A stretch of 64,000 nucleotides of DNA from positions 62,001 through 126,000 of the forward strand of contig CAVXTC010000036.1 in NCBI GenBank assembly GCA_963764525.1. The letters are read 5' to 3'. Both the position numbers and the translations under genes were made by a program. The DNA comes from DATDIC01 sp963764525 (GTDB lineage Bacteria; Pseudomonadota; Alphaproteobacteria; Acetobacterales; Acetobacteraceae). Within the stretch, counting starts at the first letter, position 1. Each line of letters opens with the position of its first letter. A model generated the notes under the pieces. It ran no database searches, was not told the origin of the DNA, and saw nothing but the letters and a program-made list of their open reading frames with translations. Below, in pieces: positions 17,237 through 29,500 of the stretch.

Positions 17237-19166
17237 ATGAGCAATTTCGGTCGCAACCTCGCGCTTTGGGTAATCATCGCCCTGCTGCTCGTGGTGCTGT
17301 TCAACCTGTTCCAGCCGGGCACCACCCACACGGCGGCAACCCAGGTCGCCTATTCCGACTTCATCAACGAAGTGAACCAGGGCCACGTCCGGGATACCGT
17401 GATTCAGGGGCGGACAGTGTCGGGCCAGCTCAATGACGGCCGTACGTTCGAGACTTACACGCCTGATGACCCAACCCTGGTGCACCTGCTCACCAGCAAG
17501 GGCGTGCGGGTGATCGCCAAGCCGGCAGGACGCCGACGTCAACCCGCTGCTGCACTACCTGCTGTCGTGGTTCCCGATGCTGCTGCTGATCGGCGTCTGG
17601 GTGTTCTTCATGCGCCAGATGCAGGCCGGCGGCGGCCGGGCGATGGGCTTCGGCAAGTCGCGGGCCCGGCTGCTGACGGAAAAGCAGGGCCGCGTCACGT
17701 TCGAGGACGTGGCCGGCATCGATGAGGCGAAAGGCGAGTTGCAGGAAATCGTCGAGTTCCTGAAGGACCCGCAGAAATTCCAGCGCCTGGGCGGCAAGAT
17801 CCCCAAGGGCGTGCTGCTGGTCGGGCCGCCCGGCACCGGCAAGACGCTGCTCGCCCGCGCCATCGCCGGCGAAGCGAACGTGCCGTTCTTTACGATCTCG
17901 GGGTCGGACTTCGTGGAGATGTTCGTGGGCGTCGGCGCCAGCCGCGTGCGCGACATGTTCGAGCAGGGCAAGAAGAACGCCCCCTGCATCATCTTCATCG
18001 ATGAAATCGACGCGGTCGGGCGGCATCGCGGCGCCGGCCTCGGCGGCGGCAACGACGAACGCGAGCAGACGCTGAACCAGATGCTGGTCGAGATGGACGG
18101 CTTCGAATCCAACGAAGGCGTCATCCTGATCGCCGCCACCAACCGGCCGGATGTGCTGGACCCGGCGCTGCTGCGGCCCGGCCGGTTCGACCGCCAGGTC
18201 GTGGTGCCGAACCCCGACGTGAACGGGCGGGAGAAGATCCTGCGCGTCCACATGCGCAAGGTTCCGCTGGCCTCCGACGTCGATCCGAAAGTGATCGCGC
18301 GGGGCACGCCGGGCTTCTCCGGTGCCGATCTGGCCAACCTGGTCAATGAGGCAGCGCTGCTGGCCGCGCGCATGGGCAAGCGCGTGGTGGCGATGCTGGA
18401 GTTCGAGAGCGCCAAGGACAAGGTGATGATGGGCACCGAACGGCGCTCGTTGGTGATGTCCGAGGCCGAGAAGCGCATGACCGCCTATCACGAGGCCGGG
18501 CACGCGCTGTGCGCCATGCACGAGCCGGAATGCGACCCGGTGCACAAGGCCACCATCATCCCGCGCGGCCGTGCGCTGGGGCTGGTCATGAGCCTGCCCG
18601 AGGGCGACCGCTACTCGAAATCCAAATCCAAGCTGCTGTCCGAGCTGACCATGGCGATGGGCGGCCGCGCGGCCGAGGAAATCATCTTCGGTCCCGATAA
18701 AGTTTCCAACGGTGCGGCCGGCGATATCAAGATGGCGACCGATCAGGCGCGCCGGATGATCACCGAATGGGGCATGAGCGACAAGCTCGGGATGATCGCT
18801 TACGGCGACAACAGCCAGGAAGTGTTCCTGGGCCACTCGGTGACGCAGAACAAGAACGTGTCGGAAGCAACGGCGCGCGAAATCGATGCCGAGATCAAGG
18901 ACATCATCGACCACGCCTACTCCAAGGCGCGCCGGCTGCTGACCGAGAACATCGAGGAACTGCACCGGCTGGCGCGCGGCCTGCTGGAACACGAAACGCT
19001 CAGCGGCGACGAGATCCGCACCGTGCTGCGCGGCGAGCCGGTGATCCGCAAGGTGGTCGATGAGCCGGCGCCGGAAAGCCGCCGCGCCTCGGTGCCGACC
19101 ACCGGGCGCCCGGCCGCGCCAACGCCGCCGGCGGGCGGGCTGGGACCGGCGCCACAGCCAGGGTAG
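17237..19166 (+). CDS. ftsH: ATP-dependent zinc metalloprotease FtsH, one single-base frameshift as read
   Basis: Membrane-anchored AAA+ protease that degrades unassembled membrane proteins and regulators such as LpxC. TM1 lies in residues 8-24, then the periplasmic domain, TM2 (HYLLSWFPMLLLIGVWVFF), Walker A GPPGTGKT, Walker B IIFIDEIDAVG, the second region of homology ATNRPDVLDPALLRPGRFD and the zinc motif HEAGH with the downstream Asp. Near 17524 one extra G breaks the frame just before TM2; deleting it gives AKPQDADVNPLLHYLL. Corrected length is about 642 residues, normal for the family. The tail is Pro/Ala/Gly rich. Order tilS-ftsH-folP-glmM is the usual alphaproteobacterial one. Confidence 0.93.
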
Positions 19167-19243
19167 CAGATGAAACCGGCCGGTACGGGAGCGTCGCGTA
19201 GTGCGGTAACGGGCGGCGAAAATACGGGCGCCCGATCGTTGGG

Positions 19244-20070
19244 ATGAACCATCCCTGGGCCGGCCTGACCCTCGACCGCCCCCGGGTCATGGGCATCCTC
19301 AACGTCACCCCCGACAGCTTCAGCGACGGCGGCGTGAATTTCGACCCGCAACGCGCCATCGCCGCCGCGCTGGCAATGGCCGAAGGCGGGCGCCGACATC
19401 ATCGACATCGGCGGCGAGAGCACCCGTCCCGGTGCCGCGCCAGTCAGCGCCGAGCAAGAGTGCGCCCGGGTCATCCCGGTCGTTCGCGCGCTCGCGGCCG
19501 CCGGGCTGGTGCTCTCCATCGACACCCGTAACGCCGTCACCATGGCGGCCGCGCTCGACGCCGGAGCCCGCATCGTCAACGACGTCTCCGCCCTGGCGCA
19601 TGACCCCGATGCCGCGCCGCTGGTCGCCGCGCGCGGTTGTCCCGTCGTGCTCATGCACATGCGCGGCACCCCGGCGACCATGCAGGCGCACGCGACCTAC
19701 ACGGATGTCGCCGCCGAGGTCGCCGCGGAACTGGCCGCACGCGTCGCCGCCGCGGAACGCGCCGGCATCAGCCGCGCGCAGATCGCCCTCGACCCGGGCA
19801 TCGGCTTCGCCAAGCGGGCGCGACACTCGATCGAGCTGCTGCGCCGGTTGCCGGAACTGGCGCAGCTCGGGTTTCCGCTGCTGGTCGGCGTCTCCCGCAA
19901 GAGCTTGATCGGCCGGCTGTCCGGGATCGACGTCGCCCTCGGACCGCCTGTCCGGCTCGCTTGCCGCCGGGCTGTTCGCCGTCGCCCGCGGCGCCGCCAT
20001 CCTGCGCGTGCACGATGTCGCGGAAACCGTTCAGGCGCTCACGATTTGGCAGGCGCTCGCTCAAAACTGA
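19244..20070 (+). CDS. folP: Dihydropteroate synthase, two single-base frameshifts as read
   Basis: Joins p-aminobenzoate to the pterin diphosphate in folate synthesis and is the sulfonamide target. The frame begins at MNHPWAGLTLDRPRVMGILN and has the signature GILNVTPDSFSDGG. After removal of one G near 19389 comes GADIIDIGGESTRPGA, then SIDTRNAV, RIVNDVSAL, VVLMHMRGTPATMQ, ALDPGIGFAKRARHS and LLVGVSRKSLIG with the SRKS motif. A second extra base near 19938 hides the end SDRLSGSLAAGLFAVARGAA, ILRVHDVAETVQAL. Corrected length is about 275 residues. It is 77 nt after ftsH and 87 nt before glmM. Confidence 0.92.
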
Positions 20071-20157
20071 CACGTCACGCTTCCATTTCGTGTCCGGCGC
20101 CGCTACAACATGGCAAAAATCACGTTGCCCGCTACCCAACTTGGTGGACCTCGCAAG

Positions 20158-21530
20158 ATGAGCCAGACGCGACGTCTCTTCGGCACCGACGGCATCCGCG
20201 GCACCGCCAACACCGATCCGATGACCGCCGAGACCGCGCTGCGGCTGGGCCAGGCGGCCGGCTTGCTGTTCACGCGCGGCAGCCATCGCCATCTCGTGGT
20301 GATCGGCAAGGACACCAGGCTGTCCGGCTACATGATCGAACCAGCGCTCACCGCCGGTTTCATCGGCGCCGGCATGGACGTGACCCTGGTCGGCCCGCTG
20401 CCCACCCCCGCCATCGCGATGCTGACCCGCAGCCTGCGCGCCGATCTCGGGGTGATGATCTCGGCCTCGCACAATCCATTCGAAGACAACGGGATCAAGC
20501 TGTTCGGCCCGGACGGCTTCAAGCTGTCCGACGACACCGAGCGCCAGATCGAGGCGCTGATGCAATCCGATGTCACCCCGCGTCTGGCGCCGCCGCGCCT
20601 GCTCGGCCGCGCCGCCCGGCTGGAAGACGCGGCGGGTCGTTACATCGAAGCGGCGAAGGCCACCTTCCCGCGTGGGCTGCGACTGGACGACCTGAAGATC
20701 GTCGTCGATTGCGCCAATGGCGCCGCCTATCGCGTCGCACCCACGGTCTTGTGGGAGCTGGGGGCCACGGTGATCCCGGTCGGCGTCGCGCCCGACGGGT
20801 TCAACATCAATCGCGACTGCGGCTCGACAAAGCCGGAGTTTCTGTGTGCCCAGGTGGCCGAGCATGGCGCGCATCTCGGGCTGGCGCTCGACGGTGACGC
20901 CGACCGGCTGCTGATCGCCGACGAACACGGCAGGCTGATCGACGGCGACCAGATCCTCGCCCTGATCGCACGGTCCTGGGCGGCGGCCGACCGGCTGAAC
21001 GGCGGCGGAGTCGCCGCGACGGTGATGTCCAATCTGGGGCTTGAACGGTTCCTCGGCGGCCAGGGCCTGAAGCTGCACCGCACCCAGGTGGGCGATCGCT
21101 ACGTCGCCGAACTGATGCGCGAGAAAGGAATGAACCTCGGCGGCGAGCAGTCCGGCCACGTCATCCTGTCGGACTTCGCCACCACCGGGGACGGGCTGGT
21201 CGCCGCGCTGCAGGTGCTGGCGGTCATCGTCGAGCAGGGGCGCGCCGCCAGTGAGGTGTGCCGCGTCTTCGCGCCGCTGCCGCAGCGGCTGCAGAACGTG
21301 CGTTTCGCCGGTACCTCACCGCTGCGCAATGAGCGTGTGCAGGCGGCGATCCGCGCCGCCGAGGCGGGCTTGAACGGCGCCGGCCGGGTGCTGATCCGCG
21401 AAAGCGGTACCGAGCCGCTGATCCGCGTCATGGCTGAAGCCGAACATGAGGATGTGGTGACCCGCGTGGTCGATGAGCTCTGTGTGGTGATCGCCGGCGC
21501 GGTGCGCAGTTGCACGCCGACGCGGCCTGA
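20158..21530 (+). CDS. glmM: Phosphoglucosamine mutase, 3' end frameshifted as read
   Basis: Interconverts glucosamine 6- and 1-phosphate for UDP-GlcNAc. MSQTRRLFGTDGIRGTAN opens the protein. The phosphoserine loop VMISASHNPFEDNGIK, metal loop LALDGDADRLLIAD, sugar loop GGEQSGHVI and phosphate loop RESGTEPLIRVM are intact. As read, the frame does not stop where expected but continues to 21714, overlapping thiD by 176 nt. If one base is missing near 21503 the end becomes AQLHADAA with a stop at 21530, just before thiD. That shorter end (about 457 residues) fits the family and the gene spacing. The start 20158 gives the canonical N-terminus. Confidence 0.93.
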
Positions 21531-21538
21531 ATCCGGCG

Positions 21539-22348
21539 ATGAACCGTGCGCGCCGGGTGCTGGTCGTCGCCGGCTCCGATTCGGGCGGCGGGGCAGGTAT
21601 CCAGGCCGACATCAAGACGATCACCGCGCTCGGCGCTTACGCCGCCACCGCGATCACCGCGCTGACCGCACAGGATACCAGCGGCGTACACGGCGTGCTG
21701 CCGGTGCCACCTGATTTCGTACGCCAGCAAATCGCGGTCGTGATGGACGACATCGGCGCCGACGCGGTCAAGACCGGCATGCTGGCCGATGAGGTCATCA
21801 TCGATGCCGTTGCCAATGAACTGACGCGGCGTGCCGCCGGCATTCCGGTCGTGGTGGATCCGGTGATGGTCGCCAAGGGCGGCGCATCGCTGCTCGCGGC
21901 GGGCGCGGTCGCGGCCCTGATGCGTCGGCTGCTGCCGCTCGCGGCGGTCATCACTCCCAACCTGCCGGAGGCCGAGGCGCTGGCCGGCGTTACCATCGCC
22001 GACCTGGATGCCATGCGGCGCGCCGCCATGGCGCTGTTGAAGCTCGGGCCGCGTGCCGTGCTGCTGAAGGGCGGTCACCTGCCCGGCGACACGGTCGTCG
22101 ATGTGCTGGCGACGGCGGACGGGATCGAGGAATTCGCGGCGCCGCGGATCGACTCCCGCCACACCCACGGGACGGGCTGCACGCTGGCGAGCGCTGTCGC
22201 AACGGGGCTGGCCCAGGGATTGACATTGCGGGAAGCGGTCAGGCGGGCACGCGCTTATGTCCGTGCGGCGATTGCCGCGGCGCCGGGGTTCGGCGCCGGG
22301 CACGGCCCGCTGAACCACGCCGTCGCGATCGATCCGAACCGGTTCTGA
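21539..22348 (+). CDS. thiD: Hydroxymethylpyrimidine/phosphomethylpyrimidine kinase
   Basis: Phosphorylates HMP and HMP-P for thiamine synthesis. 269 residues. VLVVAGSDSGGGAGIQADIK binds the pyrimidine; TALTAQDTSGVHGV, DAVKTGMLAD, PVVVDPVMVAKGGASLL and PNLPEAEAL follow. The ribokinase-type anion hole and catalytic Asp are in DSRHTHGTGCTLASAVA. No ThiE or other thi gene is adjacent. ATG is 8 nt after the restored glmM stop, so the two are probably cotranscribed. No TPP riboswitch is visible in front of it, as expected for an internal operon gene. Confidence 0.94.
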   Translation: MNRARRVLVVAGSDSGGGAGIQADIKTITALGAYAATAITALTAQDTSGVHGVLPVPPDFVRQQIAVVMDDIGADAVKTGMLADEVIIDAVANELTRRAAGIPVVVDPVMVAKGGASLLAAGAVAALMRRLLPLAAVITPNLPEAEALAGVTIADLDAMRRAAMALLKLGPRAVLLKGGHLPGDTVVDVLATADGIEEFAAPRIDSRHTHGTGCTLASAVATGLAQGLTLREAVRRARAYVRAAIAAAPGFGAGHGPLNHAVAIDPNRF

Positions 22349-22691
22349 TGATAACGGCACGGTGCGGGTGCGATTGACCTGTTCTTTGTTGACGGTCCCC
22401 CACCGTCATGCTCGGCGCAGGCTGAGCATCCACGTCTTGCCTTGATGCTACCAGCATAAATCGCGGTAGGGGACGCGCATTACTGTGCGCCCCCCGCACT
22501 CGGGTCGAGCCCGTGGACAAGCCGATCTTCCAAGCCGCAATGCCGAGCAGCCGTTGCCGGCCGTCCGATTCGGGATGTCGGCACGCCGTGACGGCTGTGC
22601 CCGGTAAGACCCTCGGTGGTTGCGGCTTTCGAGGTCGGCCGGGGTATTTTCGCGGGAGCGAGGATGGCGGGGAAGCATCCCGGACCCGCGC
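22349..22691. other. Intergenic gap between convergent thiD and acs
   Basis: About 340 nt with no supported gene. It holds a REP-like piece at 22401-22434 (CACCGTCATGCTCGGCGC, with TGCTC/GAGCA arms) of the CGTCATG...CATCCACGTC type common between proteobacterial genes, and a stretch near 22463-22500 with GGGGACGCGCATT facing GCGCCCCCC. One of these may end transcription from both sides. I see no U-tract terminator. Confidence 0.5.
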
Positions 22692-24650
<1,959 letters not shown>

Positions 24651-24768
24651 TGGCGTGCTCCCTCGAACAGATCGGCGTCTTTCGCGCCAGCGACGATAAG
24701 CCGGCGATCGGCCCGGAGAAAGCGGGCCTGACCCGCCATGAAAACATCCCGGACGACCGAAGCGCCAC

Positions 24769-24820
24769 ACCGTCATGCCCCGCGAATGCGCGGAGCCTCT
24801 CCCGCAAGCGGGAGAGGTGA
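24769..24820. repeat. REP-like element with hairpin between EVE gene and acs
   Basis: The unit starts CACCGTCATGCCCCGCG with a small GAATGCGCGG loop and ends in a perfect hairpin CCTCTCCCGC-AA-GCGGGAGAGG (24796-24817). It sits 11 nt downstream of the EVE stop, so it could act as a transcription end or RNA-stability element for that unit, although there is no U tract. Confidence 0.7.
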
Positions 24821-24830
24821 AGCCGTGCAC

Positions 24831-25247
24831 TCAGCCCGTCCAGCCGCCCATCCGGCAGATCCGGTCCCAATGCGGCTTGCTGACCGGCATCACAGACAGC
24901 CGCGACTGGCGCACCAGGGCCATCTCGGCAAACTTCGGATCGGCTTTGATGGCGACCAGCGTGACCGGCTTCGGCATCGGCCCGACCGCACGCATATCGA
25001 CGCACACCCAATCGCCGCTCTCGGCGCTCGGGTCCGGGTAGGCTTCGCGCACCACTTCCACGATGCCGACGATCTCCTTGCCGGTATTGGAATGGTAGAA
25101 GAACGCGCGGTCGCCCACCCTCATGGCCTTCAGGTTGTTCTTCGCCATGTGATTGCGCACGCCGGTCCAGGGCTCGATGCCGTTCGCCGCCTGCTGATCC
25201 CAGGAGAACGAGTCCGGCTCCGATTTCACCAGCCAGTGCGCGGTCAC
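24831..25247 (-). CDS. EVE domain-containing protein (PUA-like, modified-base binding)
   Basis: 138 residues, essentially one EVE domain: HWLVKSEPDSFSWDQ, the base-binding Trp/Asn segment WTGVRNHMAKNNLKAMRVGD, FFYHSNTGKEIVGIVEVV, AYPDP and a C-terminal LPVSK-like SVMPVSKPHWD. EVE proteins flip and recognise modified cytosine or other modified bases and often occur with restriction or RNA-modification genes. The start is GTG and overlaps the TGA of the upstream Uma2 gene (GTGA), so the two are coupled. Linkage to Uma2 PD-(D/E)XK nucleases is notable, but a shared defence role is only inference. Confidence 0.9.
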   Translation of the reverse strand: MTAHWLVKSEPDSFSWDQQAANGIEPWTGVRNHMAKNNLKAMRVGDRAFFYHSNTGKEIVGIVEVVREAYPDPSAESGDWVCVDMRAVGPMPKPVTLVAIKADPKFAEMALVRQSRLSVMPVSKPHWDRICRMGGWTG

Positions 25248-25823
25248 GGCGCCGGCGGCCCGTCGAACGGGATGCCGTCGTAGATGTCAGCGAGCGCCAG
25301 CAGGGCGCCGGTCGGCTCCAGCAGGAAGCTCTCATCGGGCTCCGTGAGGCTTGCCTCCAGCACCAGCCGCCCGCTCGGGTCGCGCCGCCATGCCTCGACG
25401 CGGGCGACGTCCTGCGCCACGACGACATATTGGCGGATCGCCGGGGTGGCGTCGTAATCGCGCAGTTTGTGGTGCAGGTCGATCCAGGCGGTGCTGCGGG
25501 ACAGCACCTCGAAGATCGGCAACAGGTTCGGACGCGTCGTGCGAGGCCGGCCGGAACGGACCGCAATCGACAACCGCGTCCGGATAACGGGAGTTGCCGG
25601 TCCCGGTGATCACGCGAAGGTCCGACGTGCTGGTGCGGCAAGGCGAGCCGCGCAGCGCATCACGCAACGTGGCGCCGATATTCACCACAATGACCCCATG
25701 CGCCTGGGAAACGCCGGTCATCATCCGTGGCTGGCCATCGACGAACTCGTATTTTGCATCCTGCCGTTCTTCCCAGGCCAGGAATTCCCACAGGGTCCAG
25801 CCGGACAGTCTCGCTTCGCTCAC
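25244..25823 (-). CDS. Uma2 family (DUF820) PD-(D/E)XK endonuclease, one frameshift as read
   Basis: Pieces in two frames align along their length with the intact paralogue just upstream. Seen are WTLWEFLAWEERQDAKYEFV, GTGNSRYPDAVVDCGPF (catalytic Asp region), then after removal of one G near 25521 IFEVLSRSTAWIDLHHKLRD, YDATPAIRQYVVVAQDVARV and VEAWRRDPSG. The E-V-L-S and YVVVxQ strands complete the nuclease core. GTG 25823 parallels the start of the paralogue (SEA-L-WTL-EFLAWEER). Uma2 proteins are abundant in cyanobacteria and alphaproteobacteria with unproven roles. Its stop overlaps the EVE start. Confidence 0.8.
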
Positions 25824-25929
25824 CTCGCACGCTCCGGTCCGGAGGTTCTTTAGCACTCACCGTCGATTTCTTCCCGCCAGATCGGCCCCTCGGCTCACAC
25901 GTCCCGGATACGGCATGCCCGAGGATGCG

Positions 25930-26511
25930 TCACAGGGTCACGGATTCGGGCTCGAAGCCGAGCCCCTCGTAAATCTCCTTCATGCGGAGCGTGGCCTTGA
26001 TGCACGCCAGGGCCAGCGTGCCGCCAAGCCCTTCGATGCTGGACCCCAGCGCGAGGTGATTGCTCGGGTCGCGGTCCCAGACCACCAGCTTCGGTTCGTC
26101 CTGCGCCACCACGATGTATTGCCGGACTGCCGGCGTGGCGTCGTAGTCGCGCAGCTTGTCGTGCAGGTCGGTCCACGCATTGCTTCGGGAGAGCACCTCC
26201 AGGATCACCACCGGGTCGGACGCCTCGCGCGATTCCCGCTGGAACGGGCCGCAATCCACCACGACGTCCGGATAGCGGGAATTGCCGTTGCCGGTCACCA
26301 CGCGAAGGTCGGACCCTCCGGGGCGACACGGCGAGCCGCGCAGCTTGCCCAGCAAGGTCGCAACCACATTCGCGCAAATCCGGGTGTGGCCCTGCGTGAC
26401 CCCGATCATCAGTCGCGGCTGGCCGTTTACCAGTTCGTATTTCGCCTCCTGCCGCTCTTCCCAGGCCAGGAATTCCGGCAGGGTCCACCGGTGCAGCTTT
26501 GCTTCGCTCAA
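25930..26511 (-). CDS. Uma2 family (DUF820) PD-(D/E)XK endonuclease
   Basis: 193 residues and intact. SEAKLHRWTLPEFLAWEERQ, EAKYELVNGQPRLMIGVTQG, the core SRYPDVVVDCGPFQRESREA, VVILEVLSRSNAWTDLHDKL and YIVVAQDEPKLVVWDRD form a complete Uma2 fold with Asp, Glu and Gln positions kept. The start appears to be TTG, overlapping the kinase stop (TTGA), which makes it the last coupled gene of the kinase transcript. It is a tandem paralogue of the gene at 25244. A two-copy Uma2 arrangement next to an EVE gene is unusual enough to note; no activity can be assigned from sequence alone. Confidence 0.88.
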   Translation of the reverse strand: MSEAKLHRWTLPEFLAWEERQEAKYELVNGQPRLMIGVTQGHTRICANVVATLLGKLRGSPCRPGGSDLRVVTGNGNSRYPDVVVDCGPFQRESREASDPVVILEVLSRSNAWTDLHDKLRDYDATPAVRQYIVVAQDEPKLVVWDRDPSNHLALGSSIEGLGGTLALACIKATLRMKEIYEGLGFEPESVTL

Positions 26512-29500
26512 TTCGTTCGCTCCGGAATGCTCTCGGCGGGGTCTGTAGCAGCTTCATCACTCAGCCGCATGCTCGCAACCGCCGGAACCTGCTCCAGCGC
26601 GGCGCGGACCCGCGCAACGAGCTCCTGCACTTGAAACGGCTTGCGGATAACCCGCGCCTCCCCCGCCGCGGCCAGTGCGTCGATATCGGCGTAGCCGGTC
26701 ACGAACAGCACCGGCAGTCCCGGGCGCCGCTGCACCGCCAGCCGGGCGAGTTCAGCCCCGTTCATGCCCGGCATCGCGAAATCCACCAGCAGCAGATCAA
26801 AACCGGCGCCGCTGTCCAGCAGTTCCAGCCCGGCGCCGCCGCTGCCGGCTTGCAGCACACGATAGCCCGCCTCCTCCAGCAGCGTCGCGGTAACCTCGCG
26901 CACGTCCCCGTCGTCATCGACCAGTAGAATGGCCGCATCAGCGGTCCGCACCCCCGGCGCCGGCGGCACGACGCGCGACGCAGCTTCCAGGATGGCACCG
27001 GCGCGCGGCAGATACACCTTCACCGACGTGCCCGTGCCCGGCGCCGTCTCGATCCGCACGCCGCCGCCGGATTGCTTGGCGAAGCCATACACCTGCGCCA
27101 GCCCCAGTCCCGACCCCTTGCCGATCTCCTTGGTGGTGAAGAACGGCTCGAACGCGCGCGCCAGCACCGGCTCGGTCATCCCGGTGCCGGTATCACGGAC
27201 GGCGACCACGACGTACTCGCCGGCCGCCGGGTCCTCCGGCCGGATTGGTGCGCCCAGGCGAACCGAGGCCGTCTCGATCGTCACGGTACCGCCGGTCGGC
27301 ATCGCATCGCGGGCGTTGATGGCAAGGTTGAGGATGACCAGCTCGAGCTGGGTCGGATCCACCAGCGCCGACGGCAGGCCGTCTTCCGGCGCCAGCACCA
27401 GCCGCACGCTTCCGCCCAGCGTGACGTTCAGCAGTTCGCGCATTGCCCGCACCGCGTCGTTCAGATCGACCGCGCGCGGCTCCAGCGTCTGGCGGCGGGA
27501 GAACGCCAGTAACTGCGCGGTCAGCGTGGCGCCCCGGGTGGCCGCCGTGCGGATCGTGTGCAGCCGTCGCGCCAGCCGCGGATCCGCCCGGTTTTCCGGC
27601 GCGCGCAGCAGGAATTCGACATTGCCCAGCACGACGGTCAGCAGGTTGTTGAAATCGTGCGCGACGCCGGAGGTAAGCTGTCCGATCGCCTCCAGCCGCT
27701 GCATCTGGCGCAGCGTCGCCTCGACGCGCTCGCGCTCCTCGATCTGCGTCAAAAGCTGCCGGTTGGCGGCGGCGAGTTCCGCGGTGCGCTCAATAACCCG
27801 GGCTTCCAGCAGCTCCTCGGCGCGCTTGCGCTCCGTGACATCGATTGCCGATGCAATGGCGCCGGCGACCCGGCCGGCACGATCGCGCACCGGCCGCGCG
27901 CGAAACATCAGAAACCGGCTGGTGCCGTCGTTGAAACGAATTTCCAGCTCCTCGCCGCCCACTTCCTCCCCGCGCGCCGCGCGCTGGAGCGGCAATTGGT
28001 CGGCCGGCACCTCGGTCCCCTCACGCAACGCCCGGAAATGCTCGGGCCGCTCGCCGGGCGGGGCGGTGAGCGAGGGATTGGCGGCCCCATCCATGCGCAA
28101 GACCTGCTCGGCGGCCCGGTTGCCGGAGATCCGCCGAGCCTCCTTGTCATGGGTGAACCAGACGGCGACCGGGACGGTCTCGATCAAGGTCTCCAGCTCG
28201 GCGGTGCGGACACGCAGACCTTCCGCCGCCTCCCGGCGCACCCGCGCCATGACAATGTTCGCGCTGACGCGGGACAGCAGTTCGCGGGCCGAGAACGGCT
28301 TGACCAGGTAGTCGTCCGCCCCGGCGTCTAGTCCCTCGGCGGTTGCTTCCGCTCCGGCGCGGGCCGATAGCAGAATCATCGGCACATCGCGCAGCGCCGG
28401 CTCCGCCCGCAGCGCGCGCAGCAGGCCAAACCCGTCCATCCCAGGCATCATCACGTCCGACAGCACGAGGTCCGGCGGGACGGCGCGGCAAGCGGCCAAA
28501 GCGGCTGCACCATCAGCCACGGCAGTAACGGCGTAGCCCCTGGCAACCAGCAGTCGGCGCCCGTATGCCCGCATGTCGGCGTTGTCGTCGGCCAGCACGA
28601 CGCGGGCGGGGCCGCCGTCAGCGCGCGGCGGCGCGGTCGGGGCGTGCTGCGTCAGCTCGAGATCGGCGCCGATCTCCGGACCGCCGGGTTCGGCGTCGGG
28701 CAGCCAGCGCAAAGCCTCTTCGACAAACGCCTCGGCACGGGACGCGGTGTCTGTCCGCGCCGACCGGTCCCCATCGGGCGGAGCATGGCCACCCGGGACA
28801 TGAGAGATGCCGAACGGAACCGTGGCCGTGAACACGGTGCCTTTTCCGGTGTCGCTGTCGGCGCGGATGCCGCCCCCGTGCAATCGCAGCATCTCCTGCA
28901 CCAGCGCGAGTCCGATGCCGCTGCCCTCGAAGCTGCGCCCGTGCGCCCCCTCCACGCGGTGGAACCGGTCAAACAGTCGCGGCAACTCGTGCGCCGGGAT
29001 GCCGATGCCGGTGTCCCGCACGGTCAGTTCCGCCATCTCGCCGGTACGCCGCAGCGCGACCCGCACCTCCCCGGCGAAGGTGAATTTGAAGGCGTTGGAC
29101 AGAAGATTAAGGACAATCTTCTCCCACATCTCGTGATCGACATAAACCGGCTCATCGAGCGGCGGGCAATCCACTTCCAGCCGCAGCCCGCCCCGCTCCA
29201 TCGTTGAACGGAAGCTGGCAGCCAGGTCGGTGGTCAGCGGCCCGAGGTCGGTGGGCCGAAAATCCGCCCGCGCCCGCCCCGCCTCGAGCCGGGCGAAATC
29301 GAGCAGCGAGTTGACCAGCCTGAGCAGCCGGAGCGCGTTGCGGTGCGCGATCTCGATCCGGTCCCGCTGGTCAACGGGCAACGCATTTCCGCCATCCGCC
29401 AACACGTCTTCGAGCGGCCCGAGCAACAGCGTGAGCGGCGTACGGAACTCATGGCTGACGTTGGAGAAGAACTGGGTCTTGGCGCGATCGATTTCGGCCA

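Noticed and set aside
17237..19166. Programmed ribosomal frameshifting as the reason for the split ftsH (and guaA, folP, tilS)
   Set aside because: The break sites share no slippery heptamer, stop-codon context or stimulatory structure, and similar breaks occur in unrelated genes of every kind.
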